From Anaerolineaceae bacterium (GTDB lineage Bacteria; Chloroflexota; Anaerolineae; Anaerolineales; Anaerolineaceae), in the NCBI GenBank assembly GCA_003446605.1, contig DMDF01000037.1, positions 1 through 22,429 on the forward strand: a stretch of DNA of 22,429 bases, given 5' to 3'. This document shows positions 8,247 to 15,538 of this stretch, piece after piece (the stretch's first letter is position 1; every line of letters starts with the position of its first letter). The translations under genes and the position numbers were made by a program. The notes below the pieces were generated by a model. The model made no database searches, had not been told where the DNA came from, and saw nothing but the letters and a program-made list of their open reading frames with translations.

Positions 8247-8900
8247 ATGATCAATCAATTAATAGCTTCCCCATCCATCTTTTTCACACGTATCCTGGCA
8301 CTGCTTATATCTCTAACCTTTCATGAGTTTGCGCATGCCTGGACGGCTGTGAAGTTGGGCGATGAAACTCCCCGTTGGGCGGGGCGTCTGACGCTCAACC
8401 CCTTCAAACATTTAGACCCCGTTGGCAGCTTAATGCTATTACTGGTCGGTTTTGGTTGGGCAAAGCCTGTTCCTGTGAATCCCTATACCTTGAAAAGAAA
8501 ACACCCAGCGGGGCTGTTATGTGTAGCACTTTCAGGTCCACTTTCTAATTTCCTGCTGGCAGCTTTGGCAGCTCTCCCACTGCGTTTTGGCTGGGTAACC
8601 CCTGTCTATACTACCTCGACCCTCATCCCCAGCCTATTTGAGTTCTTATTGTATTTTCTCTCCATTAATCTGGGTTTAATGCTCTTTAACCTGCTTCCTA
8701 TTCCCCCACTGGATGGTGAGGAGATTCTATCTTTCTTCTTACGAGGAAAGCCAGCTTATTTTTATGAACAGATCCGACCCTATGGGTCTTTTATCTTGCT
8801 CGGGATTATTGTGGTTGGGCAGTTCTCTGGTTTTAACTTGTTTAGCGTGATACTAGAACCTGCTATGTACGGGATCGCAAAATTTTTGTTAGGAGCGTGA
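8247..8900 (+). CDS. Site-2-type (M50) membrane zinc metalloprotease
   Basis: The 217-residue protein has about five to six hydrophobic segments. The zinc motif HEFAH lies at residues 26-30 inside the first long helix. The third-ligand region NLLPIPPLDG is at 148-157, with Asp156 as the expected metal ligand. GPLSNFLLA near 97-105 is also characteristic. There is no PDZ domain, which puts it in the small YwhC-like branch rather than with RseP. These enzymes cleave transmembrane peptides within the bilayer; the substrate here is unknown. It ends one base before the next gene, which starts after a TTAGGAG ribosome site inside its last codons. Confidence 0.9.
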   Translation: MINQLIASPSIFFTRILALLISLTFHEFAHAWTAVKLGDETPRWAGRLTLNPFKHLDPVGSLMLLLVGFGWAKPVPVNPYTLKRKHPAGLLCVALSGPLSNFLLAALAALPLRFGWVTPVYTTSTLIPSLFEFLLYFLSINLGLMLFNLLPIPPLDGEEILSFFLRGKPAYFYEQIRPYGSFILLGIIVVGQFSGFNLFSVILEPAMYGIAKFLLGA

Positions 8901-8901
8901 G

Positions 8902-9867
8902 ATGGCAACGAGAATCACCACATTAGGATTGGGAAAAACGGGTATTTCTGTTGGATTGGCTTTGCCGGGAGAAAAAAAGGGAATTATTCGTGTTGGATTT
9001 GATGAGGATAAAGAATTAGTTAAATATGCCAAAAAAGTAAAGGCATTTGATGAATACGCTTCCAGCGCTGAGGCGGCAGTTGCACAGGCGGATATTGTAA
9101 TTTTGGATCTGCCAGGAGATAGATTGCGCTTGATCTTTTCGACAGTGGCACAGAAAATGAAAGCAAATAGTATTCTGGTGAACATGGCTCCCTTGGTTGG
9201 GGCTTCGACCCGCTGGGCAGCAGAACTTCTTCCGGAGAACATCTACTACATCAATGCTATCCCTGCCTTCAATTATGAGAGCTTGCAAGATGTGAATAAA
9301 GAGCCCGGCAATGCACGAGCAGATCTTTTCGAAAAAAGTTTGGTTTTTATTGCCGGTGATGTGAATACACGTCAGGAATTGATCAATGTTACGGTTGACC
9401 TTGTGGTTTTGCTGGGCGGAACCCCTTATTTCAGCGAACCGGATGAGGTGGATGGTTTAATCGCGAACGTGATTGTGCTACCGCAATTGATTGCTGCGGC
9501 ATTGGCGGGTGCCACCATGCTCCAACCGGGTTGGGATGATAACAAACGTCTGGCAGGGAATATTTTTAACCTTGCACTCAAACCATTGGAACTGGTCAAT
9601 GAGGCGGAAGATTATGGCATCAGCATGATGCAGAACCGTAAGAACCTGCTGCCTGTGCTGGAAAAATATATCCAGGTATTGCAGCAAATCCAACAACTAA
9701 TCATAGATGAGGATACGGATGGGTTAACGGCTTTCATGGTTGATGTGCTTTTAACCCGCAAGGAATGGCTTGAAAAACGCAAGGAAGGTAAATGGGATTA
9801 TTACCTCTCCTCCAGTATTCCGCTGAAACAGGAAGCACTGCGACGCTTTTCCGGCTTCTCTTCCTGA
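8902..9867 (+). CDS. TyrA-like (prephenate dehydrogenase fold) NAD(P)-binding protein, probably not a true TyrA
   Basis: The 321-residue protein opens with a Rossmann motif GLGKTG at 9-14. It continues with a layout like prephenate dehydrogenase: ADIVILDLPGDRL near 70-83, and a helical C-terminal domain beginning at the segment around VIVLPQLIAAALAGA. The catalytic HPM-G of prephenate dehydrogenases is replaced by AIPAF, and the later conserved His-Asp is replaced by VDG. Prephenate decarboxylation therefore looks unlikely. It may be an oxidoreductase for another substrate or a P5C-reductase/6PGDH-like relative. It is 1 bp downstream of the protease gene and 19 bp upstream of galK. Confidence 0.7.
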   Translation: MATRITTLGLGKTGISVGLALPGEKKGIIRVGFDEDKELVKYAKKVKAFDEYASSAEAAVAQADIVILDLPGDRLRLIFSTVAQKMKANSILVNMAPLVGASTRWAAELLPENIYYINAIPAFNYESLQDVNKEPGNARADLFEKSLVFIAGDVNTRQELINVTVDLVVLLGGTPYFSEPDEVDGLIANVIVLPQLIAAALAGATMLQPGWDDNKRLAGNIFNLALKPLELVNEAEDYGISMMQNRKNLLPVLEKYIQVLQQIQQLIIDEDTDGLTAFMVDVLLTRKEWLEKRKEGKWDYYLSSSIPLKQEALRRFSGFSS

Positions 9868-9886
9868 TCTTTTACCGATTTTTACT

Positions 9887-11080
9887 ATGCCGCAGCCGAC
9901 TTCTTCCCCGCGTGAATTAGCCTTATCTGGTCTACCAGATGCTGAACTGATCATTTCTGCACCGGGCAGGGTGAATTTGCTCGGTGAGCATGTTGATTAC
10001 AATATGGGGGTTGTTCTGCCAGCAGCCATTGACAAACGGCTTTGGTTGGCGGTGAAACCAATTGAAGAACCTGTCTTGCAAGTGACATCCCTTGATCTAA
10101 ACGAACAGGTTAACATTGCCTTAAAAGATGTGGTTACCAGAGTGGATGAAAAAGGGAATCCGCTACCACAATGGAGCCTGTACCCGGCAGCTGTTGCTTG
10201 GGTCATGCTTTCCAAAGGCTATTCTATTCAGGGTATGCAGGCAGTCATTGCTTCTGATTTGCCGATGCGTGCTGGTTTGAGCAGTTCTGCTGCCATCGAG
10301 GTGGCATTTGCGCTGGCTTTTCAGACGATAGGCGGCATCGAAATGAATCGCATGCAGCTTGCACAGCTCTGCCAGCTTGCGGAAAATCGCTATATCGGTG
10401 TGCAGTGTGGTTTGATGGATCAATTTGCGGTCAGTCATGGTGTTGCCAGACATGCGCTATTCTTTGACACACGCTCTTTAGAGTGGCAGCCTATTCCTCT
10501 GCCGGCAGATACAGTACTGGTCATCGCCGATTCTGGGAGAACACGAGAATTGGCACACTCTGCCTATAACCAGCGCCAGCAGGAATGCCAGTTGGCAGTG
10601 CAGTATATCCACCGGAAGAACAGCAATGTACATTCACTGCGCGATGTGACCAAACAGGAATTAGCAGGATTTTTAGACTTGCTCCCGGAAGTGGTTGCTC
10701 GGCGAACCCACCATGTGGTGGATGAGATTGATCGGGTAGAGCGATCTGCGCTTGCCCTGGTTGAGGATGACGCTGCCGCTTTTGGTGCTTTCATGCTGGA
10801 AGGGCATGCCTCCTTGCGTGATCTGTATGATGTCAGTTGTGATGAACTGGATTATCTGGTAGAGGCAGCCTCGAATCATATCGGTTGTCTGGGAGCACGT
10901 TTGACAGGGGCTGGATTTGGCGGCTGCACCATCAACCTGGTGCAGAAACAACACGCTCAAGATTTTTGCGAAAAATTGCAAACGGCTTATCAAGAACGTT
11001 TTTTAGTAGAGTTGAAAACATATATTTGCCACGCCGATCGCGGTGCCTTTGTTGAGAGAATGAGAAAAGCGGTCTTGTGA
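9887..11080 (+). CDS. galK: Galactokinase
   Basis: The 397-residue GHMP kinase phosphorylates galactose at C1 with ATP (Leloir pathway, cytoplasm). The galactokinase signature GRVNLLGEHVDYN spans 27-39. The ATP loop GLSSSAA spans 130-136. The catalytic base is Asp178 in GLMDQF, and the third GHMP motif GAGFGGC is at 341-347. Family arginine and glutamate positions (Arg28, Glu34) are present. The start ATG has no visible ribosome site, so translation may rely on the upstream gene 19 bp away. The TGA stop lies inside the loop and stem of a strong terminator. No galT or galE-type partner is adjacent on this strand. Confidence 0.95.
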   Translation: MPQPTSSPRELALSGLPDAELIISAPGRVNLLGEHVDYNMGVVLPAAIDKRLWLAVKPIEEPVLQVTSLDLNEQVNIALKDVVTRVDEKGNPLPQWSLYPAAVAWVMLSKGYSIQGMQAVIASDLPMRAGLSSSAAIEVAFALAFQTIGGIEMNRMQLAQLCQLAENRYIGVQCGLMDQFAVSHGVARHALFFDTRSLEWQPIPLPADTVLVIADSGRTRELAHSAYNQRQQECQLAVQYIHRKNSNVHSLRDVTKQELAGFLDLLPEVVARRTHHVVDEIDRVERSALALVEDDAAAFGAFMLEGHASLRDLYDVSCDELDYLVEAASNHIGCLGARLTGAGFGGCTINLVQKQHAQDFCEKLQTAYQERFLVELKTYICHADRGAFVERMRKAVL

Positions 11081-11090
11081 CCGCTTTTGT
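11065..11090. terminator. Bidirectional intrinsic terminator between galK and the PRTase gene
   Basis: A perfect 10-bp stem (AAAAGCGGTC / GACCGCTTTT) with the loop TTGT is followed by GTTTATT on the plus strand. The mirrored A tract gives a U tract on the minus strand. It serves both convergent genes, and the galK stop codon is inside it. Confidence 0.85.
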
Positions 11091-11645
11091 TTATTCGGTG
11101 AAAACAGGGAGATTCCCCAATGCGATGATGCCCTTCCAATGCTGTGGATCACCTTCGGTGAAAATAGCAGCCTGAACGGTGATCTCACCGCCGGCTTTTT
11201 CAATGATACTGCGCATACCCTCAAGAGTGGATCCGGTGCTTATTACATCATCAACGATAGCGATCTTCTTTCCTTTGATGAGAACCAGGTCTTTTTCATC
11301 GAGGATGAGCGTTTGTGGTTTGCCTGTGGTGATCGAAAGCGTTTCAGCTTGGATCGCATTTCCCATATAGACCTTGTAATCTTTGCGCAGGATAACATAC
11401 GGTTTACCGGTTTCCAACGATAGCTGGTGCGCCAGAGGAATGCTCTTACTTTCAGCAGTTACAAATACATCATAGCTATGCGGATCAATTTTCTTCGCCA
11501 ACGCTTTAGCACTGGCTTGAACCAATTCTGTATCCCCAAGTATATTAAGGATGGCGATCTTTAATCCTGGCTTCACCTCGAATAAGCGTAGCTCTCTTTT
11601 TACGCCATTGATCTCTATTGGATGGGTGGCTGCTTGTGTTCCCAT
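11091..11645 (-). CDS. Adenine-phosphoribosyltransferase-like PRTase
   Basis: The 184-residue type I phosphoribosyltransferase has its PRPP-binding loop at about 131-140 (VDDVISTGST). An APRT-like segment lies upstream: AESKSIPLAHQL near 64-75, then PYVILRKDYKVYM near 82-94. This places it with the APRT/XPRT-like branch used in purine salvage. The actual base is uncertain because several group members are regulators or use xanthine. The start ATG follows AGGAGG at about 8 bp. The gene is monocistronic, converges on galK and shares its terminator. A candidate promoter lies at 11712-11684. Confidence 0.85.
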   Translation of the reverse strand: MGTQAATHPIEINGVKRELRLFEVKPGLKIAILNILGDTELVQASAKALAKKIDPHSYDVFVTAESKSIPLAHQLSLETGKPYVILRKDYKVYMGNAIQAETLSITTGKPQTLILDEKDLVLIKGKKIAIVDDVISTGSTLEGMRSIIEKAGGEITVQAAIFTEGDPQHWKGIIALGNLPVFTE

Positions 11646-11683
11646 GGTTTCCTCCTGTTGAAAAGCAATTTCTGCATGAGTGT

Positions 11684-11712
11684 ATCATAAAACGATAAAA
11701 CTTTGATTTAAA
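11684..11712 (-). promoter_or_regulatory. Candidate promoter of the PRTase gene
   Basis: On the minus strand, TTTAAA (11712-11707) and TATGAT (11689-11684) are separated by 17 bp. They sit 39 bp upstream of the ATG. The -35 matches the consensus only partly. Confidence 0.4.
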
Positions 11713-11719
11713 ATGAGAG

Positions 11720-11749
11720 AGAGCCGGTGATATCAGCCCCGGCTCTTTT
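11720..11749 (+). terminator. Terminator-like hairpin in the leader region of the alkyltransferase gene
   Basis: An 8-bp stem (AGAGCCGG at 11720-11727 with CCGGCTCT at 11739-11746) is followed by TTTTA. The loop contains the self-complementary TGATATCA. No plus-strand gene ends just upstream. It may be an attenuator for transcripts starting near 11690, or a leftover of a lost gene. Confidence 0.5.
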
Positions 11750-11819
11750 ATAAGGAGGAGAAGAAGAGAAGTCGCCCTTGTGAGTATGTTACTGGAAAGA
11801 CATATTTTAATCTGGACGA

Positions 11820-11852
11820 TTACCCAACTGTTACCCTACGCTTACCCTACGC
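11820..11852 (+). repeat. Three tandem 11-bp repeats (TTACCCTACGC type)
   Basis: Units are 11820-11830 (TTACCCAACTG), 11831-11841 and 11842-11852 (both TTACCCTACGC). The last two are identical and the first matches at 8 of 11 bases. An 11-bp head-to-tail period is the arrangement bound by OmpR/PhoB-family response regulators. They lie about 40 bp upstream of the candidate -10 of the alkyltransferase gene. Confidence 0.7.
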
Positions 11853-11892
11853 TGAAGCTTAATTTTTAAGGAAAAAGAAACATCCATTCAGT

Positions 11893-11898
11893 TATACT
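11893..11898 (+). promoter_or_regulatory. Candidate -10 (TATACT) of the alkyltransferase gene
   Basis: TATACT lies 34 bp before the preferred ATG at 11933. No good -35 precedes it, which suits a promoter needing an activator at the 11-bp repeats. Confidence 0.35.
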
Positions 11899-11932
11899 TA
11901 AACAAAAGGGGATGATCCAAAGGGGTGAAGAT

Positions 11933-12505
11933 ATGGTCAAAAGCTCACTTGGATCAAATTTCATGATGAAAGAATCAGGAGAAAAGAAGTGTATGGCGTT
12001 CATAGAGGATGAAGATATTGGTTCCTTAGAGATAACAGCTACTGCACGTGGCATAAACTGTTGCATGTTCAGTTCCTTAGGCAGTTTTGAAAAAGGGCTG
12101 CTCGCCCAGCAGGATTGCCTGGATGCAAATGCTGCCCTAATCCTCTCGCAAGCGCTCAGCCAGATCAATGCTTATTTGAGAGGAAAACTTACCGTTTTCA
12201 CTATACCGTTGGATTGGAGTAACATCTCCTCTTTCGCGCGCAGAGTATATGAAGCCACCATGCAGATCCCATTTGGAGAGGTGCGTACCTATGGTGAGAT
12301 CGCCGCAGTCATTGGGCAGGCAGGGGCTGCGCGCGCGGTAGGAGGGGCGCTAAGGGCTAATCCTTTTGTGCTGTTGGTACCCTGTCATCGAGTGGTGGGT
12401 GGGAACAGGCATCTGCACGGTTTTTCGGCTCCAGGAGGGTTGGCAACCAAAAGTTGGCTGCTGCGCCATGAAGGACATTCCATTCAAGAAAATCGACTGA
12501 GCTGA
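11933..12505 (+). CDS. Methylated-DNA--protein-cysteine methyltransferase (O6-alkylguanine transferase)
   Basis: The 190-residue suicide repair protein moves the alkyl group from O6-alkylguanine to its own cysteine. The active-site motif PCHRV is at 150-154 (Cys151). RAVGGALRANPF at about 134-145 forms the helix-turn-helix and arginine-finger region. HGFSAPGG and a leucine-rich tail complete the C-terminal domain. The N-terminal domain (1-95) is the usual ribonuclease-H-like fold without Ada zinc ligands. I chose the ATG at 11933 because AGGGGTGA sits five bases upstream. An in-frame ATG at 11912 has no spaced ribosome site. The 11-bp repeats upstream hint at regulated expression. Confidence 0.92.
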   Translation: MVKSSLGSNFMMKESGEKKCMAFIEDEDIGSLEITATARGINCCMFSSLGSFEKGLLAQQDCLDANAALILSQALSQINAYLRGKLTVFTIPLDWSNISSFARRVYEATMQIPFGEVRTYGEIAAVIGQAGAARAVGGALRANPFVLLVPCHRVVGGNRHLHGFSAPGGLATKSWLLRHEGHSIQENRLS

Positions 12506-12507
12506 CT

Positions 12508-12513
12508 TATAAT
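12508..12513 (+). promoter_or_regulatory. -10 element (TATAAT) directly in front of era
   Basis: A perfect TATAAT begins two bases after the alkyltransferase stop. It ends eight bases before the era ATG, and there is no ribosome site between. The -35 is poor. This would give a leaderless or nearly leaderless era mRNA. Confidence 0.4.
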
Positions 12514-12521
12514 TCCCTATC

Positions 12522-13442
12522 ATGAATAATAATTTACAGACAAAATATCGAGCCGGCTTTGTGGCGGTATTGGGGCGTCCCAATGTTGGGAAATCAACCC
12601 TTGTGAACGCCTTGCTTGGGCAAAAAGTTGCGGCTGTTTCACCCAAAGCGCAGACCACACGTGCTCGACAGCTGGCGATCCTGACAGGAGAAGATACCCA
12701 GATCATTTTCATTGACACCCCTGGAATGCATAATCCGATCAACAAACTTGGTCGCGCGATGAATGCTATCGTTGAACAGACGTTGCAAGATGCGGATATT
12801 ATTTTATGGTTGGTGGATGCCAGCCAACCTCCGCAGGATGAAGATCTATTATTGAAGATGATGCTGGAAGGCATCAAGGATCTACCCCCGGTAGTGCTTA
12901 CATTAAATAAGATCGATCTTGTGAAAAATGAAGATTTGGATGTAGTAGATAAGTGGTTTCACGATCTCTACCCAGCTCCATATTCTATCCAGATCTCTGC
13001 GCGCCGAAATGCAGGGTTGTCAGAATTATTAGCTATTCTGAAGGGATTATTGCCTGAAGGCAACCCGTTTTATCCGGATGACCAGGTCACCGATTATTAT
13101 GAACGCCAGATCGCTGCCGACCTCATTCGCGAAGCCGCACTGATCTTTTTGCAACAGGAGGTGCCACATGCCATCGCGGTGCGGGTGGATGAATATACCG
13201 AACGCGAGAATGGCGCTGCTTTCATCGCCGCTACGATCTTCGTGGAGAAGGATTCACAAAAGGGTATTGTGATCGGGAAGGGCGGCAGTATGCTCAAGAA
13301 GATCGGTAGCATGGCGCGAAAGTTAATTGAAGAGATGAGCGGGCGTTCCATCTATTTGGAACTGCGAGTGAAAGTGAGCGAGAACTGGCGTAACAATAAT
13401 GTATTTCTACAACGGATGGGATATCAAGATGTGGAGGAGTGA
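12522..13442 (+). CDS. era: GTPase Era
   Basis: The 306-residue protein has an N-terminal GTPase domain and a C-terminal KH domain. G1 is GRPNVGKST at 18-26. G2 lies in PKAQTTRAR near 41-49, G3 is DTPG at 65-68 and G4 is NKID at 129-132. The KH loop is GKGG at 252-255 within GIVIGKGGSMLKK. Era binds the 3' end of 16S rRNA and assists 30S assembly. Length and order are standard. No ribosome site precedes the ATG; a TATAAT sits eight bases upstream. The gene ends in a TGATG junction with the YhhN-family gene, and GGAGGAG in its last codons serves that gene. Confidence 0.97.
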   Translation: MNNNLQTKYRAGFVAVLGRPNVGKSTLVNALLGQKVAAVSPKAQTTRARQLAILTGEDTQIIFIDTPGMHNPINKLGRAMNAIVEQTLQDADIILWLVDASQPPQDEDLLLKMMLEGIKDLPPVVLTLNKIDLVKNEDLDVVDKWFHDLYPAPYSIQISARRNAGLSELLAILKGLLPEGNPFYPDDQVTDYYERQIAADLIREAALIFLQQEVPHAIAVRVDEYTERENGAAFIAATIFVEKDSQKGIVIGKGGSMLKKIGSMARKLIEEMSGRSIYLELRVKVSENWRNNNVFLQRMGYQDVEE

Positions 13443-14113
13443 TGAAAACAGGGTGGTTAAGTATTGTTCTTTTGGTAGCCATGTTGGATTGGTATGCGGT
13501 ATGGCATGAGAAGGAGCGCCTGAACCGTTTCACCAAACCAGCCACCATGATGGTGCTGCTGGGAGGGTTGGGGCTGTCGACCGGCTTTGACGGAAATCTT
13601 AAGTGGTTCGGTTGGGCGTTGGGTTTTGGATTGCTGGGGGATATCTTTTTGCTGCGGCCACAGCGCTATTTTTTTTATGGGTTGCTGGCTTTCTTGCTGG
13701 GGCATCTGGCATACATCGCCGGGTTATGGTTCCCTCTCAGCATGCTACGTTTATCCCATTTCATTTTGATGGCAGTGATTGTGCTGTTGTTAGTTTTCAT
13801 CGCACCGCGAATTTTGAAGGGTATAAGCAGCCGGGCATCTTCCCGCAAGTTGAAGCTCCCGGTCATTTTCTACATGCTTGTCATCAGCGTGATGGTGTTT
13901 TTCTCGGTCTCCACCCTTTTCTCTGCTGATTGGCAGCAGCCTGCGGCTGGATTAACAGCAATTGGAGGCTGCCTGTTCTTCTGTTCTGATACCATGCTGG
14001 CTTACCGGGAATTTGTGGCTGATTTCCCCAAGGGGCGTTTCTGGGTTCGGGTAACCTACCACTTGGCGCAGATAGCGCTCACCCTGGCGGCGATCCTGCA
14101 ATTTTCTGCTTGA
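13442..14113 (+). CDS. YhhN-family (lysoplasmalogenase-like) membrane protein
   Basis: The protein has 223 residues with about seven to eight hydrophobic helices. Family features visible are a Lys-containing first helix region (RFTKPATMM near 29-37), LLGDIFLL near 67-74 followed by FFYGLLAFLLGHLAYIAG, and a late FFCSDTMLAYREF. Family members hydrolyse the vinyl-ether bond of lysoplasmalogens in animals, and many anaerobes make plasmalogens. The bacterial role is mostly inferred. The ATG at 13442 overlaps the era stop by one base. A GTG one codon earlier is possible but too close to the ribosome site. Confidence 0.82.
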   Translation: MKTGWLSIVLLVAMLDWYAVWHEKERLNRFTKPATMMVLLGGLGLSTGFDGNLKWFGWALGFGLLGDIFLLRPQRYFFYGLLAFLLGHLAYIAGLWFPLSMLRLSHFILMAVIVLLLVFIAPRILKGISSRASSRKLKLPVIFYMLVISVMVFFSVSTLFSADWQQPAAGLTAIGGCLFFCSDTMLAYREFVADFPKGRFWVRVTYHLAQIALTLAAILQFSA

Positions 14114-14120
14114 ATTGATT

Positions 14121-15008
14121 TTAGTTCTTTGTAAGGGGTCTAAAACCTTCTCCCAGTGCTTCATTTGCCTGCCCGATCACCATGAAGGCTTGCGGGTCGA
14201 TCTCGCTGACGATGCCTTTCAAGATGCTCACCTCAGGGCGTGAAATGACACAATACAGGATGGTGCGGCTTGCACCGGTGTAAGCTCCCTTTCCGCCGAT
14301 ATAGGTGACCCCGCGCTCAAGCTGCTCCATGATCTGTGCCGCAATGGCGGCGGGTTGTTCCGTAATAACCATGGCAGTGCGCACCACGCTGGAGCCTTCA
14401 GATACGGTTTCTGCCACCAAACCGCTGACGTAGATGACGATCAAGCCGTACAGTGCTTTTTCCCAGCCGAATGCAAAACCGCTCGCCAGCACCACCAGCG
14501 AATCTGTCAGCATGTAGGCGGTTGAGATGGAGAAGCCGAACCGAAAATTCAGGATGCGCCCCAGGATATCGGTCCCGCCACTGGTACCCCTGCCGTGATA
14601 TACCAATCCCAGCCCGACGCCCAGCAGCACCCCACCGTACAGGGTGTTGAGCAGCATATCGCCGGTAATGCGCTGGATGGGCAGGAAGAGAGGCAGCACA
14701 TCGGTCAGTACTGAAAATGCCACCACCGCGAACAGGGTGCGCAAGGCGAATTTAAGCCCCCCCAGATGACGCCAGCCGATCAGGTACAGCGGCAGGTTGC
14801 CGATCATGACCATTACACCGATCGGGAAATCGGTGAAGAAATTAATAATTTGGGCTGCTCCGCTAACACCGCCGCTTACCAGCTGCCCTGGCACCAAAAA
14901 GAGGCGCATGGCAAGCGCCTGCACCAACGCCCCCAGAAAAATGAAAATGAAATCGCGCAGGGTGTGCTGATTGATTCCTTTAATTGGTTTGTTTTCTTTT
15001 TCCTTCAT
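14121..15008 (-). CDS. YitT-family membrane protein (DUF161 + DUF2179)
   Basis: The 295-residue protein starts with a basic N-terminus, followed by five to six hydrophobic segments (about 20-200) containing GLVYHGRGTSGGTDILGRIL, the YitT signature. A soluble C-terminal DUF2179 domain (about 210-290) includes GVTYIGGKGAYTG and ILYCVISRPEV. The transported or sensed substrate of this family is unknown. The ATG at 15008 is preferred over a TTG four codons upstream (15020), since AGGT lies six bases before it. It converges on the YhhN-family gene with a 7-bp gap and no visible terminator. Confidence 0.88.
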   Translation of the reverse strand: MKEKENKPIKGINQHTLRDFIFIFLGALVQALAMRLFLVPGQLVSGGVSGAAQIINFFTDFPIGVMVMIGNLPLYLIGWRHLGGLKFALRTLFAVVAFSVLTDVLPLFLPIQRITGDMLLNTLYGGVLLGVGLGLVYHGRGTSGGTDILGRILNFRFGFSISTAYMLTDSLVVLASGFAFGWEKALYGLIVIYVSGLVAETVSEGSSVVRTAMVITEQPAAIAAQIMEQLERGVTYIGGKGAYTGASRTILYCVISRPEVSILKGIVSEIDPQAFMVIGQANEALGEGFRPLTKN

Positions 15009-15122
15009 AACAACCTGCAATTCTATAAGTTCGCGCTAATTGTAGCCGAATCAGCCCTTTCTTGCATAACCTGGTTTCGTTAGGGGAAAATATGGCGAAA
15101 CACAGAAACAACCTTTGTATTC

Positions 15123-15151
15123 TTAATAAAATTTTTAAAAAGTTATATAAT
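15123..15151 (+). promoter_or_regulatory. Promoter of the DUF3796-XRE operon
   Basis: TTAATA (15123-15128) and a perfect TATAAT (15146-15151) are 17 bp apart. They lead to a leader of about 35 bases with GGAGG seven bases before the ATG at 15194. Confidence 0.6.
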
Positions 15152-15178
15152 TATAACAAAATGTTAGATATATATAAC
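15142..15178. promoter_or_regulatory. Paired inverted-repeat operator (two copies, 21 bp apart)
   Basis: The first copy, 15142-15157, is GTTATA-TAAT-TATAAC with perfect 6-bp arms and covers the -10. The second, 15163-15178, is GTTAGA-TATA-TATAAC with one arm mismatch and covers the start region. The copies match at 13 of 16 bases and start 21 bp apart, two helical turns. This fits cooperative binding by a dimeric repressor, most simply the XRE protein encoded in the same operon. Confidence 0.6.
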
Positions 15179-15193
15179 AATGGAGGATGACCG

Positions 15194-15538
15194 ATGAAAG
15201 ACAAAACACAAAATAAAATGAGCTTGTTGGGTTTACTTGGTCTATTGGGATTATTAGGTTTGATTACTGGGAATGTAGGTTTTTTTGGCTTTTTTGGTTT
15301 CTTTGGATTTTTTGGATTTTCAAGAATTCTGCCAGATGAAAGGTTCAAACTGAATGTGAATAAAGCTGCTAAAAATGCTTTTGTGGTTGGATTGATTATT
15401 TTCCCAATTATCCTGGTTTTAGAATTCTTGACCCAGTCTTCTCTAGCCTACGCCATAGGGTTTGCTTTCAATTTTGCAATTCAAATATTGACATTTAGCA
15501 TTTCTTTATCGAGGTATGAAAAGAATGGTGATGATTAA
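15194..15538 (+). CDS. DUF3796-type small membrane protein with LLG and GFF repeats
   Basis: The 114-residue protein has a remarkable N-terminal third. After a short basic start come four leucine-leucine-glycine units (about residues 11-23), a short ITGNVG linker, then four GFF units (about 29-43). Next is a polar stretch LPDERFKLNVNKAAKNAF and two hydrophobic helices (about 63-80 and 83-104). This order is that of DUF3796 proteins, which often sit next to small XRE regulators. The function is unknown. GGAGG lies seven bases before the ATG. The stop abuts the start of the XRE gene (TAAATG). Base composition is more AT-rich than the genes to the left. Confidence 0.75.
   Translation: MKDKTQNKMSLLGLLGLLGLLGLITGNVGFFGFFGFFGFFGFSRILPDERFKLNVNKAAKNAFVVGLIIFPIILVLEFLTQSSLAYAIGFAFNFAIQILTFSISLSRYEKNGDD

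Noticed and set aside
15151..15348. Minus-strand frame rich in PKKPKKP repeats
   Set aside because: It is the exact complement of the GFF/LLG repeat of the DUF3796 gene, which has a promoter, ribosome site and known family. The repeat pattern in the complement is a by-product.
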